Shown here piece by piece: positions 1-10,782 of a stretch of DNA of 64,000 nt. The first letter of the stretch is position 1, and each line of letters starts with the position of its first letter. Source of the stretch: Umbelopsis ramanniana AG (lineage: Eukaryota; Mucoromycota; Umbelopsidomycetes; Umbelopsidales; Umbelopsidaceae); assembly GCF_025399195.1 (NCBI RefSeq), contig NW_026252131.1:62001-126000 (forward strand), read 5' to 3'. The position numbers were made by a program, and so were the translations under genes. The notes under the pieces were generated by a model. It was given only the letters and a program-made list of their open reading frames with translations. It was not told the origin of the DNA and searched no databases.

Positions 1-261
1 TATATTTTGCTTGTGCGAGTGTTGATACTCCAAAGAAGCCTAAAATCAATGGTAGGACGCGAACAAATGTGAAGGTAAAGAACAGCGTGCATAATGGGTG
101 TTGTGTTGGATTTCCCCTGAAACCGCATGCTGACAAAAACACCTGTATAGCTCCTAGGGTGGATCCTTAAACCGTTGCAAACATCTCCACCGAGTACAAG
201 GATAACGTATGTAGTTCAGGAGAGTAGCCGAGGATGGATGCAAGGATTCACAAAAAAGACG

Positions 262-2683
262 ATGGCGAGAAAGCCGCTGGTCATAGCCAGCATTGACAAA
301 TACCTGCAAGAGAAAGCGGAAAGATTATACCCTCAAACCCAAATATCTAGATCCGTAAGCGCAAGGTCTTCACCATCGAATCATCGGAGACGGCCATCTC
401 TATTGGATGAGCGTGCGGCTTCTCAGCCATTGCCCATACGAACAACCTCTCTAGGGTTAGTCATTTTATTTGATTGTGAATTTGTGTAAATGCCACTAAT
501 TTGATCCTGATGTTCTTTTAGACTACCATCGATATCTTCTCCAGCCTTGAACACTCCTAGATATACACCATCTTCTATCTACAGCAATAATAATTCATCC
601 GACAGCATCAACACCATGACCAGCACTAACACTCCTTCCAATGTATCTACGCCACATACATCGGTATCCAGTTCGCCTTCAGTGAACAGGCGCAGAATAC
701 GTTTCGCAGATGAACATGAGGGCTATTCAAACGAGGTTGAACAACCAGGTCACAAGTCTATCAAAGAAAACTTACCATCCATACTGGTAACAGGTCCTGC
801 TGCACCAGCCTTAGCCAAACCCAAGGTCAAACCAACACACATTCAAGTTCATAGCCAGGTCCAGAATCAGAGCCCGAGTCAGAATCTATACCCCTCCCAC
901 CGACACCTTGAGGCTAAACAAAAAAGTATATCCTTGCTCAAATTGCTCTCATCGACTAATATCAGTGAATGGAACGCAATAGACGACGAGCCGGAGCGTA
1001 CTTATTTGAAATCGATAGACGGCTTGGCTATGCCTATCTTTAGGCGACAGAAGCTAGTTACCTCTGGTTGGACGGTAGAGCAGCTTTGCACAGTTGTACA
1101 AAACTTTGGAGCACGTAAAATTTGTAAGTGCATATTCACAGCCGAACGTTACGTTTCCTTCTATCATGAAATTAGGATAGGAAATACTAACTATGGTAAC
1201 AGGGGATCCCAAGTTTGTTGATGGAAAAGCTGTTGAAAGGTTCTCGCAGAAAGACTACTTACTTTACACCAAAGTGGATCTTGAGAGCGTAAACCAGATA
1301 AGGGATTTTGCACTGCTCGGTCTGATTGATAGCGAGCCTGCTTCTGGTATCGTTTACTATGTCTCCACAAGCGTAGAAGACCAAGCTATTCCGAAAAGCG
1401 ACAGACATGTACGAGGCCATGTCTACTTGGAAGGATGGGTTTTCGAACCAGAGTTTGATACCTCAGGAAGGACCAGATCAGTTATGGTGACCTATTTTTC
1501 ACATATCGACTATCGCCAGCCCATAACGCACCGCTCCGAAGAAAGCTTACATCGCCTACTTACTCAAGATGCTATCAATATCTCGAGCATCGAGAAGTAT
1601 TTGTCGAAATATGGCTGTCCGCCTTATATTCGCCGTGTTGCGGGTAAGGTCAGTAAGGAGACATTTGACGCATCGAAAAGAATGTATGGAGTGGCCTTCA
1701 TTGTCAAGTATACACCATCCATACCAAAGGAAGAACATTCGGGTGCTTGGTGTACGGATATTCGAGTTCACTCCAACATGTACCCGAATGGCTTTAGAAT
1801 GCACATTTCTTCGCAAAAAGGTGTACGTGTTGACTTACGACCAGATTCAGCTGGTATCCGCATATACACAACGTTAGCAGAGATGGATGGGTCGGTTCTT
1901 ACGATCAATATTATGCCTCAAGATGCTGGTTTGGATGTTGCACCATTTATCACTTGCAACAACCTACCTTTACTCCCAGGGGGCAGTTACCCTATGGCTG
2001 ATACTGAAAAGAATCTGTCTGCCACATCTGAAACTAGCTCAATTTCTTCTGACTCGCAATACCAAGACGCCGAGTCAGGCATAGCTCCGGATACCACCCA
2101 TAGCAGCGCTACTCCCATTGCGGATACCGCCGTATTTGAATCTAACAGTACGACGTCTGTGGAAGCTGATACGATGCCACTCATCCGGCAAGAGACACCT
2201 CCTCCAGTTTATGGCGGTATTACGGAAAATCGAAAAGATGAAGATGAAGGGATAAATGAAGTTGAGCAGCCAGGTACGTAAGAGTTTTTTGTTGAATTAA
2301 GCAAAGTTTTGATCAGCATTAACACGTTTTCAACCGGATATAGCGTCCTCCGACTTATCAGAACGAATGACAAAGCCCGCCTTGGAAGATCCTTTCCCGC
2401 AATTTGATATATATAAACCCTTGGATCGCGCAGAACCAGGTGAAGGATTTGTGAGAGAGCGACGAGGTTCGTTGGCGTCCATCTTGACGGTAAGTGGTCA
2501 TGACGGATACGATATGGACGGGGTCAGATGCAAGTTTACTTATCGATATTTCACTAGAATTCTGATAAAGTTCTTATAATCAACGAAGAACTTTATTTCA
2601 ATAGACAGCAGCTTGCATTTGTTGTTTTTGTCATGGTCATATGCTATTACATGGGCAAGTTTTCCTGTACCAGTAAATGCTGA
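262..2683 (+). CDS. START-domain lipid-binding protein with C-terminal membrane anchor (5' end uncertain)
   Basis: Probable lipid-binding or lipid-transfer protein held on a membrane. Exons read as 262-455, 522-1123, 1203-2273, 2344-2489 and 2609-2683, about 695 aa; every junction keeps frame, and the third exon follows a TACTAAC branch site. The N-terminal ~200 residues are Ser/Pro/Thr-rich and disordered. A START (StAR-related) domain follows: joining exons 2 and 3 creates the family motif WDPKFVDGKAVE, then LYTKV, GHVYLEGW and VMVTYFSHIDYR. A second, beta-rich segment (GVAFIVKYTP, RMHISSQKGVRVDLR) comes after it. The last exon encodes a hydrophobic stretch, QLAFVVFVMVICYYMG, ending a few residues before the stop, which I read as a tail anchor. 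The ATG at 262 has a good Kozak context, but an open frame continues upstream to about 151 and a further exon may lie beyond the left edge, so the N-terminus is not fixed. The domain call is firm; the ligand is unknown. Confidence 0.8.
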
Positions 2684-3065
2684 GCGAATCATTCGTTGAC
2701 AGAGTGTAAAATAAAATGTGGAATAGTAACAGAGTATACAATTGGGACCGTTTTTGAGTCATAATGGAATGAAGAGAGCAATGAAGTGCACCTTGTCAAT
2801 TGATATTTTCAAAGAAGCAGCCGATCAACGTAGCTCGGAATATCAATGCCAAACCGCCAGTCATCCATTTGAGTTGTTTGTTGTGATCATGGTATTGGAA
2901 ACGAGAACACGAACAGGGAAATATCTAGTTCGAAGTCTGACATCTAAAACATGAGAATCAAATAAAGTTGCATTAATTTACGGTGTGTTTTATAACTTCA
3001 CCCACCTTGGCGGATGCCACTTGCTGATCCTTAAGGAAAATCAGGTTATGGGATAAAGACCCGTC
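2684..3065. other. Intergenic, no gene seen
   Basis: AT-rich spacer between two plus-strand genes. It holds AATAAA-like polyadenylation signals near 2710 and 2960. A 70-codon open frame at 2742-2954 has no recognisable domain and is probably chance. Confidence 0.5.
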
Positions 3066-4258
3066 ATGCATCGGGGTTATAATTTAATTTTTAGCTTAAA
3101 CAGCTGTTTAATGGGCTCAAGCAGTCCTTTTTTACCTTTTGCGATTTCTCGTTATTTCACAATCAGCTCAACAGTATACACTGATCCCACGCTGGCAAGG
3201 AACAAGCGTAGGAAAGTAGATCGTTTTCCTGAGCAGAAGCAGGATTCGAAACCTGCCGTTACATCATCCCATCTGCCCATGTCCATTGACAAGACTACGA
3301 GACAGTGGTCCTCTACTGACTCAGCTCCGGACATCACAGTCTCTAATTTGGAAGCAAGTGAGGACGGATCTGCCGAAACCCTACAAATCCGAGGACGGCC
3401 TACCACAAGAAATCGATCCAAATTAGACAAAGCAAAAAGAACCAAGTCGAATCCAGGTACAGAAGAACAGGACTCATTATCAAATACGATAACGAACCGA
3501 CGGACATCTTCCAACACCTCGAAAAATGCCGGAAATAATATCAAAGAGCATAATTCAACACCTATAAAGATACATACATTGCTAGCATCTAGTCCGGATG
3601 GAGTTTCGGAAGACGTGCAAAGTTCGTCATCAGTAGACAGGAAACGAAAGCAGCCTCAGTCTAACCCAATAAACGGCCGTTCCATAACGACCATACAACT
3701 TCCATCCCACAAGATACTGTCGGAATCTAGTGTCAGTCATGACGAAGACAACATGATGTTCAAAGTCGACTTGGACGGTAATGGGTGTTTGGGTGAGTCG
3801 GGCTTATTCGTGTGATCGGTGTGTGTGTGACCAACTGCTTGCTTGGGTTTCTAATACCAATCCAATGACAGCGGCCATTTGCTATCTTCCAACTCGATTC
3901 CGCGGTATCATAGAGTTTTACCATACAGTAAGTTGAAAAGATGGCGATGATAGCATATATGACGTCAAATACTGCAGGTTTTTGAGAGGAAGAAAATACT
4001 GACAAGTACTTTGTGTAGGAAATACCCACGGAATACCGATCGGCAGGTGTTGGAGACCTTTTGACCGCTAGCGCTTTTCAGTGGGCTGAAGCCAATGGAT
4101 TTCTCGTTTTACCGACATGTCCGTTCATACAGCGACATTTAAAGCAGCGATTTCCTAACGATGAAGGTCGATGGACTTGTATTGTGCGAAATGAACAAGA
4201 GGCGTTGGATCGTATTGGTAATATCCATGCGAAGCCGTCGTCGTCCAAAGATTTCTAG
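3066..4258 (+). CDS. YjdJ/NATD1-type GNAT N-acetyltransferase with long disordered N-terminal region
   Basis: Predicted acetyl-CoA-dependent N-acetyltransferase of the small YjdJ/NATD1 branch. Exons 3066-3792, 3872-3927 and 4019-4258 join in frame to 340 aa. The C-terminal ~105 residues carry the whole fold: FKVDLDGNGCLA, then IIEFYHTEIPTEYRSAGVG (the H-T-E-V-P and G-x-G acetyl-CoA loop of the family), LLTASAFQWAEANG and LPTCPFIQRHL. The middle exon is only 56 bp and supplies IIEFYHT, which supports the splice model. Family members are usually about 100 aa and stand-alone; here about 230 basic, Ser/Thr-rich disordered residues precede the domain, with a nuclear-localisation-like NKRRKVDR. The first ATG is used; a later start at 3111 or an upstream exon is possible. 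The substrate is unknown. Confidence 0.8.
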
Positions 4259-5040
4259 TCCTTTTCGCTCTGTAATTTACTGTGTTTCCGGAGTTAAAAC
4301 AGCAACTCTCCCCTCCCATTAGTCTTTCACTTTCATAATTGGCTTCGACTGGTGGCGATTTCCCTGTATATTTATAAATTTTCTATGTTTTTGGAAAGGA
4401 AATCAAAGAAATTTGTTTCACCTAAGTTTACTTTTTGTGAATGATGTTGCATTGAAACAGTTCTGTTGCAATGGGACTACCCATACTGGGCAGCTGCTAG
4501 CTGTGTTACAAGCTCAGTTGTCGGTAAAAAAGTCATTTCTTTAACAACAAGTAGATTGTTATCCACTCCGATTCAAAACAATAATAAAATTGTGGCATTC
4601 AGTGGAGGTGATGTAATAGTCACTAATGCCCCCCTCCCCATAATGCAGATTTGCCGAAATTAGGGAGAACATATCGTCACTGTAGAAAACTTGACAAGAG
4701 GTTACTGATTTTCCCCCTCCAAGACTAGCCAACAATGGTATTATATAGGTCGGTGTTTTGTGAGTGGATGAATGAATCAACTCTGATGGCAAGCACAAAT
4801 CAAGAACCATGGATATAATGTAAAAATAAATGTAGAAAGAGGTCGATGAAAGGTAATATGGATCAATCGATTGGGTTTATGTACAAGCATGGATTGTAAG
4901 TCTAACCGTACTGCCGCTTGAGCTGTTGCGCACATGTGACCTGTGGGCATCTCCACCTAACCTCGTGTTCGGTTGCCCCACAGTAAGCCAGTCCTTCCCG
5001 AAAACGCCTCAATCATCTCTTACTCTCTTCAATTCACATC
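4259..5040. other. Intergenic, 3' UTR and promoter region
   Basis: About 780 bp between the acetyltransferase and the Kin1-type kinase. A pyrimidine-rich CTCTTACTCTCTTCAATTCAC stretch lies directly before the kinase ATG, typical of fungal core promoters. Short frames here (4466-4663, 4559-4810 minus) show no known domain. Confidence 0.5.
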
Positions 5041-8000
5041 ATGGCCGCCACGACGGCAAGGCCACATTCTGTCGCTTACTCTGATAGACGGCGGGCGGCG
5101 AGCGTAGATTTTCATCCTACAAGTGGCGAAACCTCAGCCAAACGATCTGTTTCAACATCTCAGGCACGCAAGTCACGAACAAAAAGCCCTGAAGTCGTTG
5201 GCCAATATATACTCTATTCCACACTTGGCCAAGGCAGCATGGGCAAAGTTAAGCTTGCTAGACATCGAAAAACAGGTCAACTGGTAGGTTTATTCATCCC
5301 AACGTCGTTGACCCCAACATGGGCTTTTTTGCAACCTCGTTCGTGGTAGCCCAAAATTGCCTTTCTCCTTGTATTAAAATTTGGGCTATTCTTAGGCTGC
5401 CGTTAAGATATTGCCAAAGATGAGCCTCAACGATCCCAACCACAAAAGTAAAGATCCGAAAGATACACCAGAGCATCGTCATCGAAGAACCGAAAGAGAA
5501 ATAGCAATTATGCTACTGTTGAATCATTCCAACATATGCAAGCTGCTACACTGGGAAATTCACGACAACTCTTATTATATCTTTCTAGAGTATGTGGATG
5601 GTGGTCAGCTCTTGGATTACATCATTCGGCATGGTAAGCTGAAGGAGCGCCAAGCCAGAAGGTTTGGTCGACAAATATTAAGTGCAATTGGTAAGGCATT
5701 GCGACTAGCAGGCAGAATACCTTGCATGTTGAAACTGACAAACACTCGCCCACGTTATCAAAATCAGATTACTGTCATCGAAATTCTATCGTGCATAGAG
5801 GTAAGCAGGAGAGGGTAATTTTTTTTACTCTGATAGGAAACCTTCAAGCCATGTCCAAATAGTCGGCTGACAAGTTGTTTGTTGATGATAGATTTAAAAA
5901 TCGAAAACATTTTGCTGACGCGTGACGAAAATATCAAGATTATTGACTTTGGATTATCCAATCTATACTCGCCAAAGTCCATGTTATCGACATTTTGTGG
6001 TTCTCTCTATTTTGCTGCTCCAGAGTTATTGCAAGCTACGAAATATACTGGACCAGAGGTGGATGTTTGGAGCTTTGGTGTAGTGCTCTTTGTGCTGGTA
6101 ACCGGTCGAGTCCCTTTTGATGATACCAGCATGCCTGCGCTTCATGCGAAGATAAAATCTGGCGTTGTGGAATATCCAGACCACATGAGCCGAGGTAATG
6201 TAGATTTCCATTATGTCAGTTTTGGCCACACGCGACTAATTAGGTAATGTTTGATGGGCAAATTTTAGATTGTGTGGATTTACTCAAATCTATATTGGTG
6301 GTGGACTCTAAGAAGCGTGCAACCATCGCCCAGATTGCAGCTCATCCATGGATGAACAAACGATACGAAGTCCCCATTACCAACGAACTTCCCCGTAGAT
6401 CACCGTTGGCTGTGCCAGTAGATATACAGACTGTGGAAGGAATGCATGGGTTTGGTTTAGGCGACACCCAGGACATAAAAGACAGACTCGAATCCATAAT
6501 AGCCACTCGGGAATACCAGGCAGCGGCAAAGTTTATAAACAAAATTCCAGAAACGTACCGTATGGAAAATATACCCCAACAGCAGAACCGATGGCGCTTG
6601 AAGGAAAGTCCTCCCAAAAAGGTGATTGTCGTAGCAAATGACGATCCATTATCACAGCCAGCCATGTATGATCCATTGCTATCTATCTATTATCTGGTGA
6701 AAGAAAGACAAGAGAGAAATAGACAGGATTTGATCAGCGCAAATGATGCTGCTGTCCCAGAACTTTCCATAGCCGAAAATCCAAAACCTATCATTATCAA
6801 CAGTGAAAACTCGAGCAATGAAAAGAGATTCTCAAAACAAGAGAAGAAACCAGAGCCATCAAATCATTCACCTTCAAACCACATCAAATTCACAGCTTCT
6901 ACAAAAGCGCAGAATGGTGAGATGGTGGTCTCTCCACCCAGTAGTACTTCCACTCCAAGCAATACCGACAAACGGGCTTCTAAGCGTCTCAGCGCATTAT
7001 TTCAAACCAAACGATTCTCAAAGGATACCAGAGAACCACCATCTAATAATTCTATACCATTAAACAATGCGTCATCGTCAGATGATCTTTCAAAACACCT
7101 TCGTCCCAACAGGAACTCCAAGACTCCTCCAGCTCCATCATCTCAATTTCCTACACCCACAGGTTCTTTGTCAACGCCGATTAAACGAAGCACTTTTCAG
7201 CAGAATGTTAATAGTTTGGGTAGACGGCTGACCTTCAAGCCTAAGCCGAGCCAAGAGGCTCCCACCCCACCGCTATCATCCAACGAACAACTGAAAAAGC
7301 CCACTATACCTAGACCACGCACGACGAGCCCTGGCCCCAGTCCAAATCGAACAGAATCAAAGTCACCCAGCAAATCACTTCGTTTGGACACTCGAAAGGC
7401 TCGCAATGCGATCAGTGGAGTGCTCAATGGTACCAAAAGCCCCAAGAATACAAGAGATTCCACTGGTATGTTTTACAACTTGGCAGGATGTCGTTCTGAG
7501 TTAGAAATTGAAAAAACTAAAAAAATTTGACGTCCATGTTTGTTAGGCGCTAATGGGTTCCAACTATTTAAGTTGAACAACAAAGACAGTTCAAAGGATA
7601 TAAAGCCGAAGCAAGAGGCACTGCAAGGACTGAAAGGCTTAGCGAAGAATCAGCTATTTCATATCGCACCAGAGGAACTCTATCAGCATTTATTGAAAGT
7701 GTTGGAGGAACTTAATATTGAAATATCTATTCGGGACAGCTACGAAGTGCCGTGCCAGTGGCGATCATGGAAGCAGTATCTACAAGAATCCTCGGTCTCG
7801 GTCGGGGTGGCCAATAATTCTTCTCGGTCTTCCAACACTTTAGACTCCTTATTACAGCGGCGAAGTTCAGTCCATAATGCGGTGGCAAGGGAGGCCGATG
7901 GAACGCTATCGCCACCCTCCAAAAATGTCAATCGCAAAAGCAGTAGCCGACGACTAAGTCACACCCTTAGTGAATCTGAATCTCCTTCCCATCTGGTGTT

Positions 8001-8169
8001 CGATGTGATCATCTTCTCTGTAAGCTGGGCTAAACGGTATGGCATCCGGGTTCAAGCGATCATGACACAGGATGAAGAGAAGTATAGCCATCTGTTCAAG
8101 AAGGCTGAACAGCTCATTTTGAATGCTCTGGAAGAGCGTTGCAGGAAGCATCAGATGATTACCATTTAA
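5041..8169 (+). CDS. KIN1: Kin1/Kin2 (PAR-1/MARK) serine/threonine kinase
   Basis: Polarity and exocytosis kinase of the Kin1/Kin2-PAR-1 family. Exons 5041-5283, 5396-5690, 5768-5800, 5892-6194, 6269-7465 and 7547-8169 join in frame to 897 aa. The kinase domain spans about residues 57-321: P-loop GQGSMGKV (63-70), VK lysine at 85, [15 protein letters not shown] 189-191 (the Asp codon is split by an intron), DFG 209-211, activation-loop Thr224 in STFCGS and AAPE 232-235. This last run, with [19 protein letters not shown], is near-identical to yeast Kin1. A long Ser/Pro-rich linker (about 430-690) is disordered. The C-terminus resembles a KA1 lipid-binding domain ([12 protein letters not shown] and YGIRVQAI) interrupted by a ~90-residue Ser-rich insert. 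Known family members act at sites of polarised growth. One very short exon (33 bp) encodes the segment leading into HRD. Confidence 0.93.
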
Positions 8170-8670
8170 AACCTTTTAGTTAGTGTATACATCTAGTAAT
8201 TGATACCTATTTTTCCAACACCTTTTTTTATTTTATTTTTTGATTTTCGAGTAGCTAAAGTAATATGATATTTGAAGACTTTCAAGTACCAACTGATAAC
8301 TTGAACATACCCTGCGATAGGATTGTTAGTAATGGATACCCTAGTATGTAATGATTTAGTGGAAAAAACACAATACATAAGCTTTTTATAAAGCGGAACT
8401 TCCAAATGTTGAGCATTTTCCCTTTCAGTTCTCTGCCATCTGATTCGCCTCATTAATGCATAGTGACGACTGCTGGCATTTCACACCCTCTCTTGCATAA
8501 TTGAACTAGCCAACGCCATAACTTTGATCTACCATGAAGTGATGTATTGTTTACAAGCTATTGAAGTAAGGTTTATTTGACAAAAGAGTAGGTTTTAGAT
8601 ATGATGGGTTTGTGGGAAACATATACAGTATCAATTTTTTTCATGCTTTGAGACAATGCAGTTTGACTAA
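8170..8670. other. Convergent intergenic region
   Basis: 500 bp between the 3' ends of the kinase gene (plus) and the repeat protein (minus). Contains T-rich tracts at 8220-8245 and 8633-8642, suitable for transcription termination on either strand. No gene seen. Confidence 0.5.
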
Positions 8671-10419
8671 TTAAAATGCGCCAGGCATCTGACGTTGTTG
8701 TCCGGGATTAGAGGAAACCTGGGTGGGGAGTTGTTGACCGGCATTATGGTCAGTGGTAGAAGTGATATTTCCAGGAGCAGCATGAGCAGTGTTTGAAGCT
8801 ACATGCTCAGCAGGAGCCTGATTGGTGGTAGAGGTGATGTTACCAGCCGTAGCGGGTGTGTTGTTATCCCCAAAGAAATCGTTCTCGTGCTTGCCGGCGC
8901 CAAGAGCAGCTTCAGCAGACTTGCGGTCAGCATCACGAACATTTTGACCACCAGCAGCGGCGTTGCTCTGGAGATGATCGCTGGTTTGCTGTCTGTCGAT
9001 GGAAGCCTTGTGTTCATCATAAGCCTTCTTCTGAACATTGGCTCCGACGGGGTTGTTATCGGTGGGGTGAACGGCGGCAGTGTCGCGAGATGCGTCACCT
9101 ACATGTTCAGTGGTAAACTTCTGCTTTTGAGCATCGTAGGCTTGTTCATTGGAAACCTTGTTGGAGTTGCTGATATTGGAGACATCTTCGCCATTGTTAT
9201 ATGCGGCTGCAATATCGTTTTTCTTGGGGATTTCGGAAGGCTTGAACTCGCCAGTCTGCTTAGTCTGCTTGGCATGCTCAGTCTTTGCCACACCAGTAGC
9301 TTGACGGATCTCAGACTTGTCCTTGAGGCCAAGCACATTCTCTACCTTAGCAACAAGCTTGTCGATAACACCTCCAATCTTCTCTTCGCGAGCAGTTGTC
9401 TTGACGACATGAGGATCATTGATAACTTGATCAGATGTGGTGTTGTGAGTGGTGGTGTTCTTGTTGTCAAGGTTGGACTTGTGTTCGTCATAGGCTTGCT
9501 TCTGAACATTGCCGCTGGTGGGGGTATTGGAATCGAGGTTGGACTTATGCTCATCATAAGCCTTCTTCTGAATGTCACCACCTGCGGGAACACTGCTGTC
9601 GAGGTTGGACTTGTGTTCATCGTAAGCCTTCTTCTGGATATCACCACCTGCGGGAACACTGCTGTCGAGGTTGGACTTGTGCTCATCATAAGCCTTCTTC
9701 TGGATGTCACCACCTGCGGGAATATTGCTGTCAAGGTTGGACTTGTGCTGGTCGTAAGCTCGGTTCTGAATTTCACCACCTGCGGGGACATTGCTATCGA
9801 GGTTAGACTTGTGTTGATCATATGCTTGTTGTTGAATGTTGCCACCAGCGGAAGCACCGTTATCAAGGTTGGTCTTGTGCTGATCGTATGCGTGTTGCTG
9901 AACGTTTCCACCAGTAGGGACATTGGAATCTAGGTTGGATGTATGCTGATCATAGGCTTGTTGCTGAGCATTTCCACTAGTGGGAACGCTTGAAGCCAAG
10001 TTGGATCTGTGTTGTTGGGAAGGCTGTTGCTGAACATTGCCACCAGTGGAAACGTTCTGCCCGAAATTGCCTCCTGTCTGTCCGTAAGTTTGTTGGGAAT
10101 CAGTAGCACCTCGAGGAATGCTGCTATCGAGGTTGGACTTGTGTTGTTCGTAGCCCTGTTGCTGAATATTGTCTTGACCAGGCATGAATTGAGCAGGATC
10201 CATTTGAGAGGACTTTTGAGGAGCGAATGCCTGATCTTGGATGTTTCCGACATTCTGGGGCTGGAAACCTCTTTGATCTTGACCAACGCTAATGTTCTGT
10301 TCAGTAGAAGAGGGCTGGAAACCAGCTCTTTGAGTCTGATCATAAGCCTGCTGGTTACCAGTGATATCTCCTCTTTGCTCCTGATTGTACGATTGGTTGT
10401 TGTCTGTGATGTTGTTCAT
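8671..10419 (-). CDS. Hydrophilic 22-residue-repeat protein, LEA-like, disordered
   Basis: Single-exon gene, 582 aa from the ATG at 10419 (NNITDNNQ...); the frame stays open 22 codons upstream, but those residues lie in the probable promoter side. The protein is almost entirely Gln, Asn, Asp, Gly and Lys, with no membrane segment or cysteine after the chosen start. Nine consecutive 22-residue units share the pattern G-[ND]-[IV]-Q-[QK]-[QK]-A-Y-D-[QE]-H-K-S-N-L-D-S, with degenerate copies before and after. A more helical, charged block follows (EEKIGGVIDKLVAKVENVLG), recalling amphipathic LEA/CsbD-like helices, then GNITSTT motifs near the C-terminus. Composition is that of hydrophilins and LEA proteins, known to protect against drying and osmotic stress; function here is inferred from composition only. 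I did not recognise a named orthologue. Confidence 0.75.
   Translation of the reverse strand: MNNITDNNQSYNQEQRGDITGNQQAYDQTQRAGFQPSSTEQNISVGQDQRGFQPQNVGNIQDQAFAPQKSSQMDPAQFMPGQDNIQQQGYEQHKSNLDSSIPRGATDSQQTYGQTGGNFGQNVSTGGNVQQQPSQQHRSNLASSVPTSGNAQQQAYDQHTSNLDSNVPTGGNVQQHAYDQHKTNLDNGASAGGNIQQQAYDQHKSNLDSNVPAGGEIQNRAYDQHKSNLDSNIPAGGDIQKKAYDEHKSNLDSSVPAGGDIQKKAYDEHKSNLDSSVPAGGDIQKKAYDEHKSNLDSNTPTSGNVQKQAYDEHKSNLDNKNTTTHNTTSDQVINDPHVVKTTAREEKIGGVIDKLVAKVENVLGLKDKSEIRQATGVAKTEHAKQTKQTGEFKPSEIPKKNDIAAAYNNGEDVSNISNSNKVSNEQAYDAQKQKFTTEHVGDASRDTAAVHPTDNNPVGANVQKKAYDEHKASIDRQQTSDHLQSNAAAGGQNVRDADRKSAEAALGAGKHENDFFGDNNTPATAGNITSTTNQAPAEHVASNTAHAAPGNITSTTDHNAGQQLPTQVSSNPGQQRQMPGAF
9470..10065. repeat. 66-bp tandem minisatellite within the LEA-like gene
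   Basis: About nine in-frame copies of a 66-bp unit. Two neighbouring copies around 9590-9720 are almost identical, showing recent duplication or conversion, while outer copies have diverged mainly at the PAG/PTS and QQQ/QKK positions. Confidence 0.85.
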
Positions 10420-10782
10420 TATTGTTTGCTTCGAAACTAAAGAACATACAGAGCACAGAGCTTGCTTATTTATAATGCCTGCCAAGATTACGATGACAAG
10501 ATAAGATCGTCATATTCTGAAGCCTTTAAGGGAGGGTTGGCGTTGAATTCCATTAGAGTTTATTTACTTTTACTTCTTTTAGCGCGGTATGTCATTGTCT
10601 AAAGAACAGCATCATGGTCACGTCATGGTTTTCTATTGCTAATGCATCAGCCACGAAGATCGCGCCACACGAAATCAACAGTTAATTTGACAGTCACATT
10701 GAATCCGCTCCTGCAAAACCGTGTTTGGATAGCGGGCGGGCGGGCAAGCTGCTTTTCTCAAACCCACACCTTCAAAGCAAAC
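10420..10782. promoter_or_regulatory. Divergent promoter between LEA-like gene and coiled-coil gene
   Basis: 363 bp between two outward-reading genes. An AT-rich run just upstream of the LEA-like ATG (GCTTATTTATAATGCC on plus, near 10463) may hold its TATA element. No other motif could be assigned. Confidence 0.45.

Noticed and set aside
9342-9923. 193-codon Ser/Thr-rich minus frame
   Set aside because: Alternative frame of the 66-bp repeats; composition simply reflects the repeat unit.
8803-9933. 376-codon open frame on the plus strand, rich in hydrophobic residues
   Set aside because: It is the exact antisense of the LEA-like repeat gene. Its hydrophobic repeats arise from the reverse complement of Gln/Asp/Leu codons; no domain and no ATG context.
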